Source: Lycium barbarum
Lineage: Eukaryota; Streptophyta; Magnoliopsida; Solanales; Solanaceae
Direction of reading: 5' to 3'
Assembly: GCF_019175385.1 (NCBI RefSeq)
Contig: NC_083344.1
Location: 65,720,782-65,784,781, forward strand
Length of the DNA stretch: 64,000 nucleotides
A model generated the notes under the pieces. The model searched no databases and was not told the origin of the DNA. It saw nothing but the letters and a program-made list of their open reading frames with translations. A program made the translations under genes and the position numbers. Below, piece after piece: positions 32,755 to 45,000 of this stretch. Within the stretch, counting starts at the first letter, position 1, and each line of letters starts with the position of its first letter.

Positions 32755-35090
32755 GATAGGTTCATGAGTAAGAATTGATGTTTGGTGACCCTAAGTGATG
32801 TTTCAAAGGCATCCGATGTTAGGCGAGAAAGTTGGCTAAGATAAGGCAAAGTATTTGATAAGTATCGGGAAGGAATTACGAGTAACGAGTTAGCAAGGAC
32901 CTAATGACGTCTTGGAGGAGAGGGATAACGTCCCTTAGATTGGTATTGAAGTGTTGGACAAGTGTTAAGAAGGTTCCATGAGGATTGGAGACCAAACGAA
33001 ACGACGGATCGAAGTTCGGAATCATTGGGGATTATACGGCCAAACATACTGGCCGTATAATTTATACGGTCCGTATGTCTGCACCGTATAACCAACCCAG
33101 CTTGGACAAACTCTCTGGACCAAACATACGACCAGGACATACGGTTCGTAGATTTTATACGGACCGTATGTTGGTCCGTATATTTGGTCGGGGCAGCTTT
33201 TGCTCAATAAATGTAAGGGACTAAGTTGATTTCATTTCATTTCCTTTGACACCCCTTCTCTCTAAAAACATCTCTCTACATTTATTTTACAAGTTTTCAA
33301 GGATTATAAGTCATCAACAACATTAAGCAAGTGAATCAAGGGTAAGAACCCATCAAAAATCATCTAAAGTCAAGAAAACCAAATGGTGGAAAATTAGGGT
33401 TTTTGCTCAAGTATAGTATTATCAACTAAGGCTTGTTCCTACAACTTCTACGGTAAGATTCATGATATTTACATGTTGTTTGAGGTAATTGAAAGTTGAA
33501 ATGCTTGGTCATTAGAAGAGAATATCAAAATGGGTTATGAATGATGAATAGTGACGTGTTTGAGAAATAATTTGAATTGAATTACGATTGTTGTTGTGTT
33601 GTGATATGAATGCGTTATAAATGACGTTAAGACTATGAAATAGACTTTGTAAATGAACGGACGAAGTTGGGTGTTGTGACCATGAATATGGATGAATGGA
33701 AGTGAATTGAGAATGTGGATAATGTAGGTTATTAATGGCTATTGTTATGATATTGTGAATGTATTGTTGACGTTTGGGAATTGAATTATGATATGGAGGA
33801 ATGTCATATAAATAAAGGAGATGCTGTCCGATTTTGTCTAGCTTTAGCCATTTATGCTAGTTATCTATTCTAATGATAGTATGACCTTAATGAAGGTAGA
33901 AACGTGAGAATCGAAGGAGTACGTGCAAGTGTAGAATAGTTTGACGGAAAAGGTATGTAAGGCTAACCCTTCTTTCATAAGGCATGGTTCTTTGGCCAAA
34001 AGTCTAAATCCTGTATAAGTCTACGATTCCTTCAAATGATTGACCTTCTGAGCTAGTAAGCCTATGACATAGATGTAACGATAATGATGACGATAGAAAT
34101 GATGCTAGAGATGCTTATGAGCTATCATATGTTCGTGTGCCTATGAAGGGCTATAATATAACCCCGAGCTTATGATGCCGGGTAAGCATATATGTATATG
34201 AATATGTATAAAGTATCTATATGATTACGTAACGCGCGCACACCTCTGCAGATGGTACGGATAACCCTGATGCCTTGGTAGGGCCAGGTATGTATGACCT
34301 TGAGCCTTGGTTGGCCAAGTATGTATGAAACACCGAACCTTCATGGTCGGGCATGTTATGTATATGTATGTATATATGTGAATATGTTATGTATATGAGA
34401 TGTAAATGATTGTGAGAGTAATTAAGTACGGATGTGGATGTATGTATACGGATACGCAATAGAAACGGAATGCCCCTATAGAAACCAAGTAAGTGCCATG
34501 ATGATGATATTGTTGTCTCCCCTCCTATGTTACTGCCTATGTTGTCTATTATGCTTCTATATTGATGTTGATCATGCTTTACATACTCAGTACATTCTTC
34601 GTACTGACGTCCTTTTGTTTGTGGACGCTGCATCATGCCCGCAGGTGCACAGGGAGACAGACTGGACTCATAGTTTCTTATTCAGAGATTGCATAGCAGA
34701 GCTGAATCTCATTCGGAGCCATAACTTTTTGGTACTTATTCTTTTGTGTATATCATTATGGGCATAGCGGGGTCCTGTCCCGCTCATGTGATATGTTATA
34801 CTCTTAGAGGCTCGTAGTCACGTGTATGTGGTTAGTCATGTCTGGCCTTGTCGGCCTATATTTTTGTATATCATTTTGTTGGCCTCGTCGGCCCATGCAC
34901 ATTGCTGTGGCACAGATGCCTATGATGATTAAAGATGTTGTCGTCCAATGGGACTAGTATGATTGATGTTTGGAAATGTATGATTAATGATGTGGCTCAC
35001 CTAGATGCAAGCCTAAGTGTAAGCTAAGGGGTGCCCGGGTGGGCTAGCACAGGGTGCTCGTCGCGGCCCCCTAGTCGGGTCGTGACAACA
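32755..35090 (+). mobile_element. Solo LTR S, second part
   Basis: Continues from 12097 after A. The joined LTR is about 2.4 kb and ends GTCGTGACA near 35087-35090. A module of TACGG/CCGTA inverted repeats lies at 33035-33185. A GGTAAG donor-like site occurs near 33340 and again near 33452. The TCAGTAC...GTACTGA dyad is at 34587-34607. No internal region follows, so it is a solo LTR. The target duplication is unclear: AAAAG on the left (12027-12031) and GGAAG on the right (35091-35095) differ by two transitions. Confidence 0.8.
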
Positions 35091-36497
35091 GGAAGCTATG
35101 ATATTAAGACTGTTATTTTGATATATGTCCATGTGTGGCATGATTGATTTAATACGTTGTCATCACTTGTTGACATTATGCATTGCACTAATTCTCATCT
35201 TTCATGATACTCTGATGTGAATTCTTAGTGGCTTATTCATGGTTGTGAAACCATATCTCTCAGTTATTGATTCTACACTTGCGAAGAGGAAGGAATTGAT
35301 GTTGATCTTTATATTAGGATATGTGTCCATATGTGGCACGGTTGACATTAATATACTCCTGTTGGCATTGATATCATACATGCATTCATACTCATATACT
35401 TGGATCGGGTTGCGCGCTGTAACACACACACACACACACATATGTATATATATTTGATCGGGTTACACGTACCACAACACTGACAGGGATCGGGTTGCAC
35501 GTTTTGCAACACTGAATTGCATCGGCCTGTGAGCCGCGGCAGGTACATCGACTTCACGGGTCACCCATGGGTCATGCCTGTCGAGGCGACGAGATATTTC
35601 GGCCTGATGCGTGTCTTTATCATTGCATTGCATTGCATTCATATTTCATTCACTCATACATCTGATTTCTGGTAGTGATTATTTATCGTATTGTTTGGTG
35701 CTAGTGAACATTGACTTCCAGGTTGGTTATTTATTTGAGATCGTCGTGTGCCTGATTTATATATATTTGAAAATTAATGGATTCGAGGAGTAGAGATTTT
35801 CACCTAGTTTGAGACTTAAGGTTACGAAGTAACATTGTTGGCTTTACTAGTATTTAGGGTTATTCTGAGGGATCATGGGAAACTTGGAAAGACTTGTGGT
35901 TAGGTGCTTCACCATAGGCTATGATTCGGCGATTGATCCTTATGTACTTACGTTGTTATTCTTGGATTGTGTGGTATGTATACCTGATTGTGAGCATGTC
36001 TATTCTTCAGTAACTTTCTTTATGTATGTTAAATAACTGTTGTCGACCTATGATGCCTACTCAATACGTGTTGTTTGTACTGATGCTACCTTGCTACACT
36101 CCTTTTCGGGGTGTAGAGTTTTGATACAGGTTACATTTCCACTTCTCGATGCTGATTTTCGAGGCTTGGCTTGCGAGTCTCTAGGGTGAGCATCGGACGT
36201 GTCGCTACCTGGAGAATCCATTATCCCTGTCTTTATTTTCTTCCATTCAGACATATGTGTGTAGTATTTGAGACTTGTATTTTCTAGACATTACTTAGTT
36301 GCTCTTATACAAGTCAGACCAGTTCCTTGGGGATTGCATTTATATTCCGCAATTATGATTATTTATAATTCAAACTTCTACTCATTCTGCTTTATTTACT
36401 TTATTGTTGTTTGAATTGATGATCTGGGAAAGGGTCCCCATAGCAAGGTGGGAATGATAGGCGCCCGCGCGACTTAGTGAAACTGGGTCGTGAAACA
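35091..36497 (+). repeat. 3' LTR of X, second part
   Basis: Resumes X's LTR after S. It contains a (CA)n tract at about 35424-35440 and three spaced GATCGGGTT blocks (about 35400-35510). The stretch from 35682 on is about 88% identical by eye to the LTR part of the tandem unit, without the N insertion. It ends GGGTCGTGAAACA at 36497. The small ORFs here look like chance. Confidence 0.85.
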
Positions 36498-37125
36498 TGA
36501 GAAGAACTACCCCATTCATGACTTAGAGTTGGTAGCGGTAGCATTTGCGTTAAAGATTTGGAGGCACTGTCTCTATGGTTTGCATTGTGTGGTATTTACT
36601 GCTCATCATAGTCTTTAACACATTTTGAATCGAAGGGATCTTAATTTGAGGCAATGGATGTGGTTATAAATGCACAAAGACTATGATATGACTATTCTTT
36701 ATGATCCGGGAAAAGCCAATATAGTGGCAGATGCCTTTAGTTGCAAGAAGGTGACAATGGGTAGTCTAGCATGTTTATAGGTTGGGGAATGACCTTTGGC
36801 TATGGATGTTCTGGCTTTGGCTAATAGCATGGTTAGGCTTGATATTTCGGAACCTGGAAAAGTTCTAGCTTGTGTTCAGGCAGGATCTTTCTTATTCGAC
36901 CAGATTAGCCCATCAATTTGATGATGCAAAGTTGTGCAACATTCGAGACAAGGTGGTGAAAGAAAAAGTAGAAGAGGAAATTCTTGATGATGAGGGAGTT
37001 TTGAGGATCTAGGGCCGTATATGTGTTCCCTAAGTGGTGAATTGATCAGATTGATCATGAAGGAGGCTCACAGCTTAAGGTATTCTATTCATCTAGGAGC
37101 TACAAAGATATATCGAGATTGGAAT
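36498..37125 (+). pseudogene. Decayed gypsy element Y: RNase H end and start of integrase
   Basis: Translated fragments match the gypsy pol order seen in A: a [12 protein letters not shown] stretch of RNase H, ALKIWRH, NLRQWMW, then YDPGKANIVADAF, then the spacer DISEPGKVLACVQ and the first zinc-binding His residues of integrase (EAHSLRYSIHLGATKIYRDW). Many stops interrupt it, for example in the HSL-HIL part of RNase H. X is inserted at its left edge at 36497 and R at 37126. The element is clearly the oldest layer on this side. Confidence 0.85.
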
Positions 37126-40100
37126 TGTCACACCCTAAACTCCCTAGGGTGTGATGGGCACCCAACCCCATATCCGGAGCCGAGCGAACCCACAGACTCT
37201 TATTACATACATAATCTCTTCGGATTCTGAAATCAAATAAAAGTGAAATACATAGTAAGCTTTCAAAATATTTCTTTTATCGCTTGATTCTGTTAATCAG
37301 TGAAAATGACAAACATAATAAATGCTTTTGCAAACTTCAGAACCAAGTCAAATCTGTAATCACACGGAACTTGCAACATAACATAAAATGACACATCGGC
37401 TGATGGAGCCGCTTACAAAACTGACATCCTATACCCATGACTCTGTCTGCAAAGTCTCTAACTTCGAACAAAGCATCATAGCGCATATAATCTGACTCGG
37501 CAACACTCCAGGAGCAAATGGAGGTGCCAGTCCAGCTGAAGCATCTTCTAGCAATGTCCTTTACTTATCTGGGTGTACCTGCATGGCATGAAACGCAGCC
37601 CCCGAAGAAAAGAGGGTCAGTACAGAATATGTACTGAGTATGTAAAGCATGGCATACAGAAAATAGAATCATAATCGAAACAAACAGTACAAAAGTGAGT
37701 ACATTTTCAGAATACCAAATTACTTATTTTTCAGAATGCAAATCGTCTATACCGGTGTCATGTGTCAGAAGGAGTACAAAAAATAAGTAGATTATCCAGA
37801 GTGCCAAAATGTGTATTTTCCAAACACAGACCGTGCGTGCCAACATCGTATGTCATCATATACGTACACACATAACTGATTCATATGTAACATAATAGTG
37901 CCGAGGAACGTACGACACGATCCATATATATAACATATTATATTGTTGTGGCACGTGCAGAAGGCTAGTACAGACAATAAGCACGATGTGCAGAATGACA
38001 AAACAACTTACTGGAAACACGAATCATGCATGCCAGGAACGGTATCCGGCCCCTTGTGGGACCCGGGGAACGTGGCGCCACACACATCATATTCCAGAAG
38101 GTTTGCTCCGTAATCTCCGTCACACATAATAATATCACATCATAAGATCAGAATATACATATACACATATATGGTTCGGCGAACCATGAACACATCATAA
38201 CACCATAACACATCATACTCCGGAATACATATATGGCACCCGGCCCTCAAGCAAGGGACCCGACGAACCATGCGCACGATATATACCGGCCCGGGACACG
38301 GCGAACGATGCAATAGTAGTATGCATGAGCAGAGTAGTGAGAAACCATATGCACATAAATCAAGACTCGGTGGATAAGTATACTTACCGACCCTTGAAGG
38401 CTCAGAAACAAGTTTCGGGTCAATCCGACTTAGTATTAGAAAGTTATGAGCGTTGAAGTACAGAACGTTCTACAAGCGTTTCAGAAGCTATTTTTGGAAA
38501 ATCAAAGTCATAATCATGTCAAGTACCTTTCGGATATCGTTATGGATCAAATCAAATAGAACTTTTGGAATCATATGCACGTATCAAAATATATCAAAGA
38601 CTCGATGGAATAATCGAACATGCTAGCATTTGAAAATCAAAACTTTATTCATATCAATTATCTTTCGAATGCCATTTGGAAACAAATCAACAAACTTCGG
38701 ACATCATAGATATACATCAAAACCATATGAGACAAATTATGGGAGTCAAAAATATTAGCCATCCTAGTGGCTCTAAGAATAGGAAATTTCTTTGAAATCG
38801 TCCATATACGTCATTTGCTCATTTTATAAAGATCATGCCAAAAGAAAGAAAAGGTAAGCCTTACATACCTGCTCCACGTCCTATTGGCTACGTTTATTCG
38901 TCCAAGCTCGTTAGTCTACATTCAAGGAGATTTACATAATCATCAGACATATTGTCACACACTTGTCTTAATCTTTCAAGTAAACTCACTTATAATCTGC
39001 CGAAATTTCGGCAGCATTTCCCCTGTAAATACACCATCCCCGAGAATCTAACTCGGTCAATTTATCAATGAAAAATCCGAGAATTCAACTCGGCCAAATT
39101 ATCAACAACAAAACCAACAATCATAGCAACAACTTCAACAATCAATTCAAAATATATTCTAACATGATTCAAGAATTTTTCAAACAATTCGCACAATATT
39201 CAAACAACCCAACCAACATACTACTTCACCCGAAACCATCCAAATTCAACAAGAACAATAACAACACATTTCTTCTCTTCCAAGTTCATGAACTACACCA
39301 ACAACCTTCATACCAACAACTTCATCAATTAATCCTAAATACATTCTAACATTAGTAACTTCTTTTACATAATCCAATGACATTTTTCTTATACTCAATA
39401 CAATCACAACAACCCAACTCACAATCTTCCAAACACATCTCTTGCTTCCAAATTCATAAGTTATATCCACAATCCACACATTAACAAATTCATTCATACA
39501 AATATAAGGAATCGTACTAATATCACATTAACTTCTTTAATAATCCACAAACGATTTTCACTTCATTTCAAGCCATCAAGTCCTCATTTTTATTATGGAA
39601 TTCACAACAAAAACAATCAAAATACTAAATAAAAATTAATTCATCATCCCTATACAACACAACACACACACACGACCAAGCTCTACACCACACGGCCACT
39701 ACTCCAACACACAAAATTCATGGTTTTCATTCATTTCTACATACTACAATATACCCAAACCATTCATAACATATAAAAGAAGATTAATTCTTACCTTTTT
39801 CCCTTGATTTCCCTTTTGTCTAGAATTATGAACTTGTAACAAATAGTAGTTCTCTTGCTCCAACAATTATACCACGTTAAAGAGGACCTTTGAATTAGTA
39901 GGAATACTAGAAGAAAATATTTTCTTGGATTAAAACTGGAAGCTTCAATTTTTTTCCCTTGGCCGAATATGGCCCTTGTTTGGGGTCTTCTCCAAGCTTC
40001 TTCTATTTTCCAAGTATTAAGAATGAAAAATGTGACTAAATAGTCATCTTTTTGGGAATATATATTAGGCCTCCATGTGGGCCTTGGGCCACCCCACATG

Positions 40101-40382
40101 GCCGGCCACTTTGGCCCAAATTAGTCAAGCCCACTTTCTTTTCCTTTTTTTTTTGTTTTGTAATTCATGAAAATTTATTTTCCGAATTCCAAATTTGCCC
40201 TTAGCCTTCCTCCATATTTCTATGAGTCATCTTGCAAATTTTTCTTTTTACCCTTAGCCTTTCTCAATATGTCCATACTGGTAAACAACTTGTTCATCGA
40301 AATAATTTTGGAAAATAGTCTTGCCTTTGACTTTTCGCAATTATCTCGAATTATCCGAACGTACAAAATAAGGGTTATAACA
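37126..40382 (-). mobile_element. Solo LTR R, reverse orientation, 3,257 bp
   Basis: On the minus strand it runs from TGTTATAACCC (40382) to GGTGTGACA (37126). The 5-bp duplication is GGAAT (37121-37125) on the left and GGAAC (40383-40387) on the right. Y's reading frame shows GGAAC to be the original. Each LTR landmark occurs once: the TCAGTAC...GTACTGA dyad (37617-37637), the perfect 18-bp palindrome CTGCCGAAATTTCGGCAG (38997-39014) and a GGTAAGAATT donor-like site near 39796. It is thus one LTR without internal region. AC-rich stretches at 39060-39700 give chance ORFs. Confidence 0.9.
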
Positions 40383-40387
40383 GGAAC

Positions 40388-41360
40388 CAACATTATTGGT
40401 GGTACATTATGAAGAATGACATTGCAGGATTGGTGTCTCGGTGCTTGAATTGTCAGCAAGGGAAGTATGAGCACCAAAATCCTGGTGGAATTACTTAGAG
40501 GATGCCTATACCTAAGTGGTAATGGAAGTGGATTGCTATGGACTTTGTGGCAGGATTACCTCAGACTTTAGGAAAATTTGATACTATTTGGGTCTTTGTG
40601 GACCGTTTGACTAAGTTGTCTCATTTTGTACCAGTTCAGACTACCTACAATTCAGAGAAGTTGGTCAGAATCTACATCGATAGTTCATTTACATGGGGTG
40701 CCTATTTCTATCATTTTTTATCGAGGCACTCATTTTACATCTCATTTCTGGTGATCCATGCAAAAGGAGTTGGGTACTCGAGTTGTTTTTAGCACAACAT
40801 TTCACCCTCAGACTGATGGTCAATCTGAGCATACTATTTAAGTCCTTGAAGATATTTTATGTGCTGAGTTTGCTTACAATAACAATTATCACTCGAGCAT
40901 ACATATGGCACCATTCGAGGCATTATATGGTAGGAGGTGTCGTTCTCTAGTTGGTTTATTCGATGCATTTTAGGTGAGGCCTTGGGGTACAGACTTGTTG
41001 AGGGATTCCTTGGATAAGATCAAGTTTATTCAGGATAGACTTTTCACGGCTCAGAGTAGGTAAAAGAGTTATGCGGGTCAGAAGGTTCGTGACTTGGAGT
41101 TCATGGTGGGTGAGCGAGTTTTGTTAAAGGTTTTACCCATTAAGGGTGTGATGTGGTTTGGGAAGAACGACAAGTTGAGCCCTAGGTACATTGGTCCATT
41201 TGAGATAGTTCAGCATATTAGTGACGTAGCCTATGAGTTGGCTTTGCCTCCTAGTTTGTCGGCTGTTCGCCCCGTGTTTCGTATTTCCATGCTCAAGAAG
41301 TATCATTCTGATTATACTCATGTGATTCAGTGGGATTCTATGTTGCTTGATCAAAATTTA
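40388..41360 (+). pseudogene. Decayed gypsy element Y: integrase core and GPY region
   Basis: Continues Y after R with HYWWYIMKNDIAG and the zinc-binding CLNCQQGK. The first catalytic Asp is present in AMDFVAGLPQ. The second site, normally TDRG, reads FYRG here (about 40716), so the Asp codon is lost. The Glu region reads TDGQSEHTI with a stop after it. A deletion follows before [20 protein letters not shown]. The GPY-type SPRYIGPFEIV and RPVFRISMLKKY are preserved (41094-41345). The chromodomain is missing because Z's LTR begins at 41361. The element cannot be active. Confidence 0.88.
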
Positions 41361-43508
41361 TGTAACGACCTGTTTGGTCATTTAGGCATTTTACTAGTTT
41401 ACCCCTGTTGACCCTTCCTCTAGCTTTGTTAGAGTGTGTTTGACTCATGTCGATGGTAGCACAATTCCCAAGGTGATTGGGTGAGTGTAGGTTGATTTTG
41501 AGGAATGTAGAAGCTTTTAAGTTGAATAAGTGAAAAAGTGTTGACAAATAGTTGATTTTTGGGCAAATGAGTCTTTTTGGGATTTTTGTTAGTACCATTA
41601 GGTTTGAAAAGTCAATTGTAACCTGGTAGGATGATTGATTTCATTCTCGAGATAGGGGTGATTTGGTCCTTTGGTTAGAAAGGTTATTTTCGGTGTTTGG
41701 GGGTTGATCGGGTCAAGATGACCTCTTTTGGGAATACCGAGGGCGCAGGTGAATTTGTAGCATGTTTTTACAGAGGGTTGCATGTTTGGTTTGCATTCGG
41801 GAGGTCTCGGATGAGTTTCGGGTTGTGGTTGAACTTGGTGAAATATAAGATTTTGCTAGTTTTGGTGTGCTGCATCTATTTATATGGCGCCCCACCTGTG
41901 GGCCTGTCACTGCTGGGTTTGGTCCGCAAGTGCGACAGAGAGGGTTTTAAGTGAGGCCACACCTGCGACGAATGGTCCACAGGTGCGGAAATAGCTGAAT
42001 CAAAATCATTAAATTCCCAATCCGTGTTTAGTTTTTTTCATTCACAAACTTTGACCTAGAAAGCTTGGATAGGCAATATTGTGGAGTTTCTTGGGGATTC
42101 TTCTGTTGGGTATGTTTTCCACCTTCATTTTTGTGTTTATATCATCTATTAATTAGGGAATCCATGTTAGAAATCATGTGCTAAATTGGGGATTTTGGGT
42201 TATGAACCCTAAGTTGATTTTTTGACCCATCTTCAATCTAATATGGCTTCAGTCGAGAAAATTTCCTAGATTCTAAGTACTTAATCAATGGGTAACTAGT
42301 CCCTAAGCTTGAATCTCTTTTTTATTAAAGAATCTTGTTGTGGGATTGAGGGTTTTCTCAAAAATTGGGGGTTTTTTTTCATCATTGATGAAATTAAATC
42401 TCATTTTGGGTTAGAATCGCATGAAACTTGAGATTGTGACTATCTAGACTTTGGGTAATCTAATATACCAACAAATTTTTGATTTTGTCCTTGAGGGCCT
42501 GAGGACATTTTGAGTCATTTTAGAAGTATTTCAATATTGGTGTCCTTAGACTCGTAGTCTAATGTAGAGTTAATATTTGATAGACTCTGACCGTTCCAAG
42601 GCAATCCGATAGGGGAAAGCTCAAGTGGAACTATTTGTGCCACCTGTTCAGCATCGAGGTAGGTTATGTCTTACTTATGTTTAGTCTCGGATTAGAGAAA
42701 TATATATAGATAGTAGTTGTTGACGAGGAAAGCATGATAAGCCTTCGGGCATGGTTGTGGTGATAAATCCACTAGTTTGGTATGGATGTTGTTATGTGGG
42801 CTTGCCGCCATTTTTCTTATACTTGTGGACTGATTATATTCATCTTGTCTCTTGATATCTCACTTATCTCATGGAAGAAAAGGATAATGTTGACGAATTG
42901 AGTCTTGATATGCATTTCATGGCAATTAACGATTGAGATTGCAATATGTTTTGTTGATTGAGGTTTATATCATGCATGGCATCCATTCCATATTTCATAT
43001 GGTTGATTAGATGTGATTAAGATTGGTAATGATGATAAGTGAGAAAGTGGAGCCTCTGAGGTCTTTACCAGAGAACATAAAAGAGAGATGAGAACTCGTG
43101 ATTTGAGGTCTTTACCAGAGCGAGATGACTGCTTATGATCCTAGGTCTTTTACCAGAGCGAGAGAGTGCTCATGTCCGAGGTCATTTGCATAATCAAGGG
43201 TATATGAACTTCGCGGGTCCCCCATGGGTCATGGTTTGAGGCATTTCCCTTAGAATGTGTGTACAGATATGGAAATTGGCCAGTGTATTGTATTGCATCT
43301 ATATTCATTCATCTATTCTTGATTGCTTACTTTGTATTTCATACTCTTCATTTGATTTTATCTATGCTGGATATGTTTCATGACTGTACTTGATTGTTTA
43401 TCAGTTCTACCTGTTAATTTCAATCTATTTATATGCGCGAACTAATCTTTTTCGGTCTATGATACCGATGAGTATGTTTGCTTGTACTCATACTACTCTT
43501 GTTGCACC
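41361..43508 (+). repeat. 5' LTR of element Z, 3' end deleted
   Basis: Starts TGTAACGACCTG inside Y, similar to X's LTR start. A module of CACCTGTGG/CCACAGG-type inverted repeats lies at about 41885-41995. A tandem motif GAGGTCTTTACCAGAG occurs near 43057, 43105 and 43142. Past the TATGATACCGATGAGTATG...GTACTCATAC counterpart of the dyad (about 43460-43495) the LTR stops and gag coding begins. The LTR end, primer site and leader were therefore lost in one deletion. The candidate duplication is ATTTA (41356-41360), but the right end is outside the window. Confidence 0.78.
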
Positions 43509-44760
43509 TTTTTTAGCATAGGGCAGCACCGGCACGAGGTAGAGCACCCGTGGCTGGCCAGGACCGAGCTAGATCCTTATCGCCCGAGCCAGTGTTTCAA
43601 TATAATGATGAGGCCATGAAGGAAGATGAGCTGGGACCAGCCCAGGCTCTGCAAGAGGTTATTGCTACACCCGTACTTCAGGATGCCATGGTTCACATGT
43701 TGAGTCTTCTTGCGGGGTTGACCTAGGCCGGTGTCCATCCAGCTACACCAGATGGGTCTCAGACTAGAGTTGGAGGACATACCCCAGAGCAGTACCAGAC
43801 CCACGCGGCACAGCTTGCTGCATCTATGGCACCCCGTATTAAAGAGATTCTACAGCCTACTTTTCCTAGGCCCGTTGCTGGCCCGACTTTGACTCATGAA
43901 GAGCATGATCTATTTTTGAGGTTTACCAAGATGAAGCTGCAGGAATTTTATAGTACCCCTAGAGGGGATGCTTATGAGTTCATCATTGACAGTCATGAGA
44001 GGCTTCACAAGTTGGGTCTGGTAGAGTCACATGGGGTCGATTATATTTCTTCCAGTTGCCAAGGGATGAAAAAATGTGTTGGAGGTCCTATATTGTGTGC
44101 CGACCAGCTGGGTCACCTCCTTTGACTTGGACCCAGTTCTGCCAGGTGCTTATGGAGAAGTTCATTCCTTGAACTTTGTGGGACAGACAGAGAGGTGATT
44201 TCAGTAGTCTAGAGCCGAAAGGGATGTTGGTCACAGAGTATGAGTCCAAATTTCATTCCTTGGCCCTTTATGCAATTTAGTTACTCCCTACTGAGGCAGA
44301 GAGAGTGAGGAGGTTCGTCAAGGGGTTGGTGCTTCCGTTGAAGCTGGCGATGTTACAGCTACTGGCTTTTTGTTCTTCTTTCCAGTCTGTGGTTGATCAT
44401 GCTACTGAGGTAGAATCTGTGGGGATTCAGGCTCTTGGTGGGAGTGACGACAAGAGGATTCATCGGTTCAACAATTTTAGTGGTTCGTCTTCTAGGGATG
44501 GGGTCATTCAGGCAAGAGTCATCAATACCATTCTGGCCATCCCATTTAGTCAGCACTTCAAATTTCAGCTGGTGGCCCTTCAGGGCAGAGTGGATTCAGT
44601 TTTGGACAGATTTCTCAAGGCTCTTACCCTCGACCCTCAAAATGCAAAGGATATTCTGGTTCCTCGACTTCAGTCGCATAACCACTATTGGTCAAGGGTT
44701 TATTTGAGTGTGGTGATCAAAAAATTTCGCGAGAGAGTGTCCTAGACCCAGATAGAGTGA
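43509..44760 (+). pseudogene. gag: gag of element Z, with stops and frameshifts
   Basis: The fragment begins without a start codon in an Arg/Ala-rich head (about 43520-43580), then SPEPVFQYNDEAM. A TAG lies at about 43723. The longest clean part is 43826-44125, covering the capsid-like FLRFTKMKLQEFYSTP and DAYEFIIDSHERLHKLG. A frameshift follows. Capsid resumes at 44305 (VRRFVKGLVLPLKLAM). The nucleocapsid knuckle near 44705 is reduced to a fragment, FECGDQKIS, out of frame with the capsid. It is a different gag subfamily from A (the head and capsid motifs differ), and cannot be expressed. Confidence 0.82.
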
Positions 44761-45000
44761 AGCTCAGCAGAGCTCTCGAATTCTGACTCCCAAGACCCCA
44801 ACACCATCGCCTAGTATAGGTGGATCTTTAGGCAGAAGTGGTTCGCAGCCTACCAAAGGCAGTTATCAGTCTGGGAGAGGTGGTCATCAACCATGCAGGG
44901 CTGTTCTCAAGTAGCGAGAGATGGAGTTTAGTCTAGTCTGGGTGGTCGTGGAGGCACACAGTCCGAGGGAGTTCGAGTTCATTATTATGCTTTTCCTTGC

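Noticed and set aside
35590..35645. GCATT repeat as a telomere-like or regulatory array
   Set aside because: Only three tandem GCATT copies are present, within X's LTR; too few to mean anything.
39060..39700. Asn/Gln/His-rich ORFs as a low-complexity protein gene
   Set aside because: They come from AAC/ACA-rich sequence within solo LTR R. On the LTR's own strand it is ordinary GTTGTT-rich leader.
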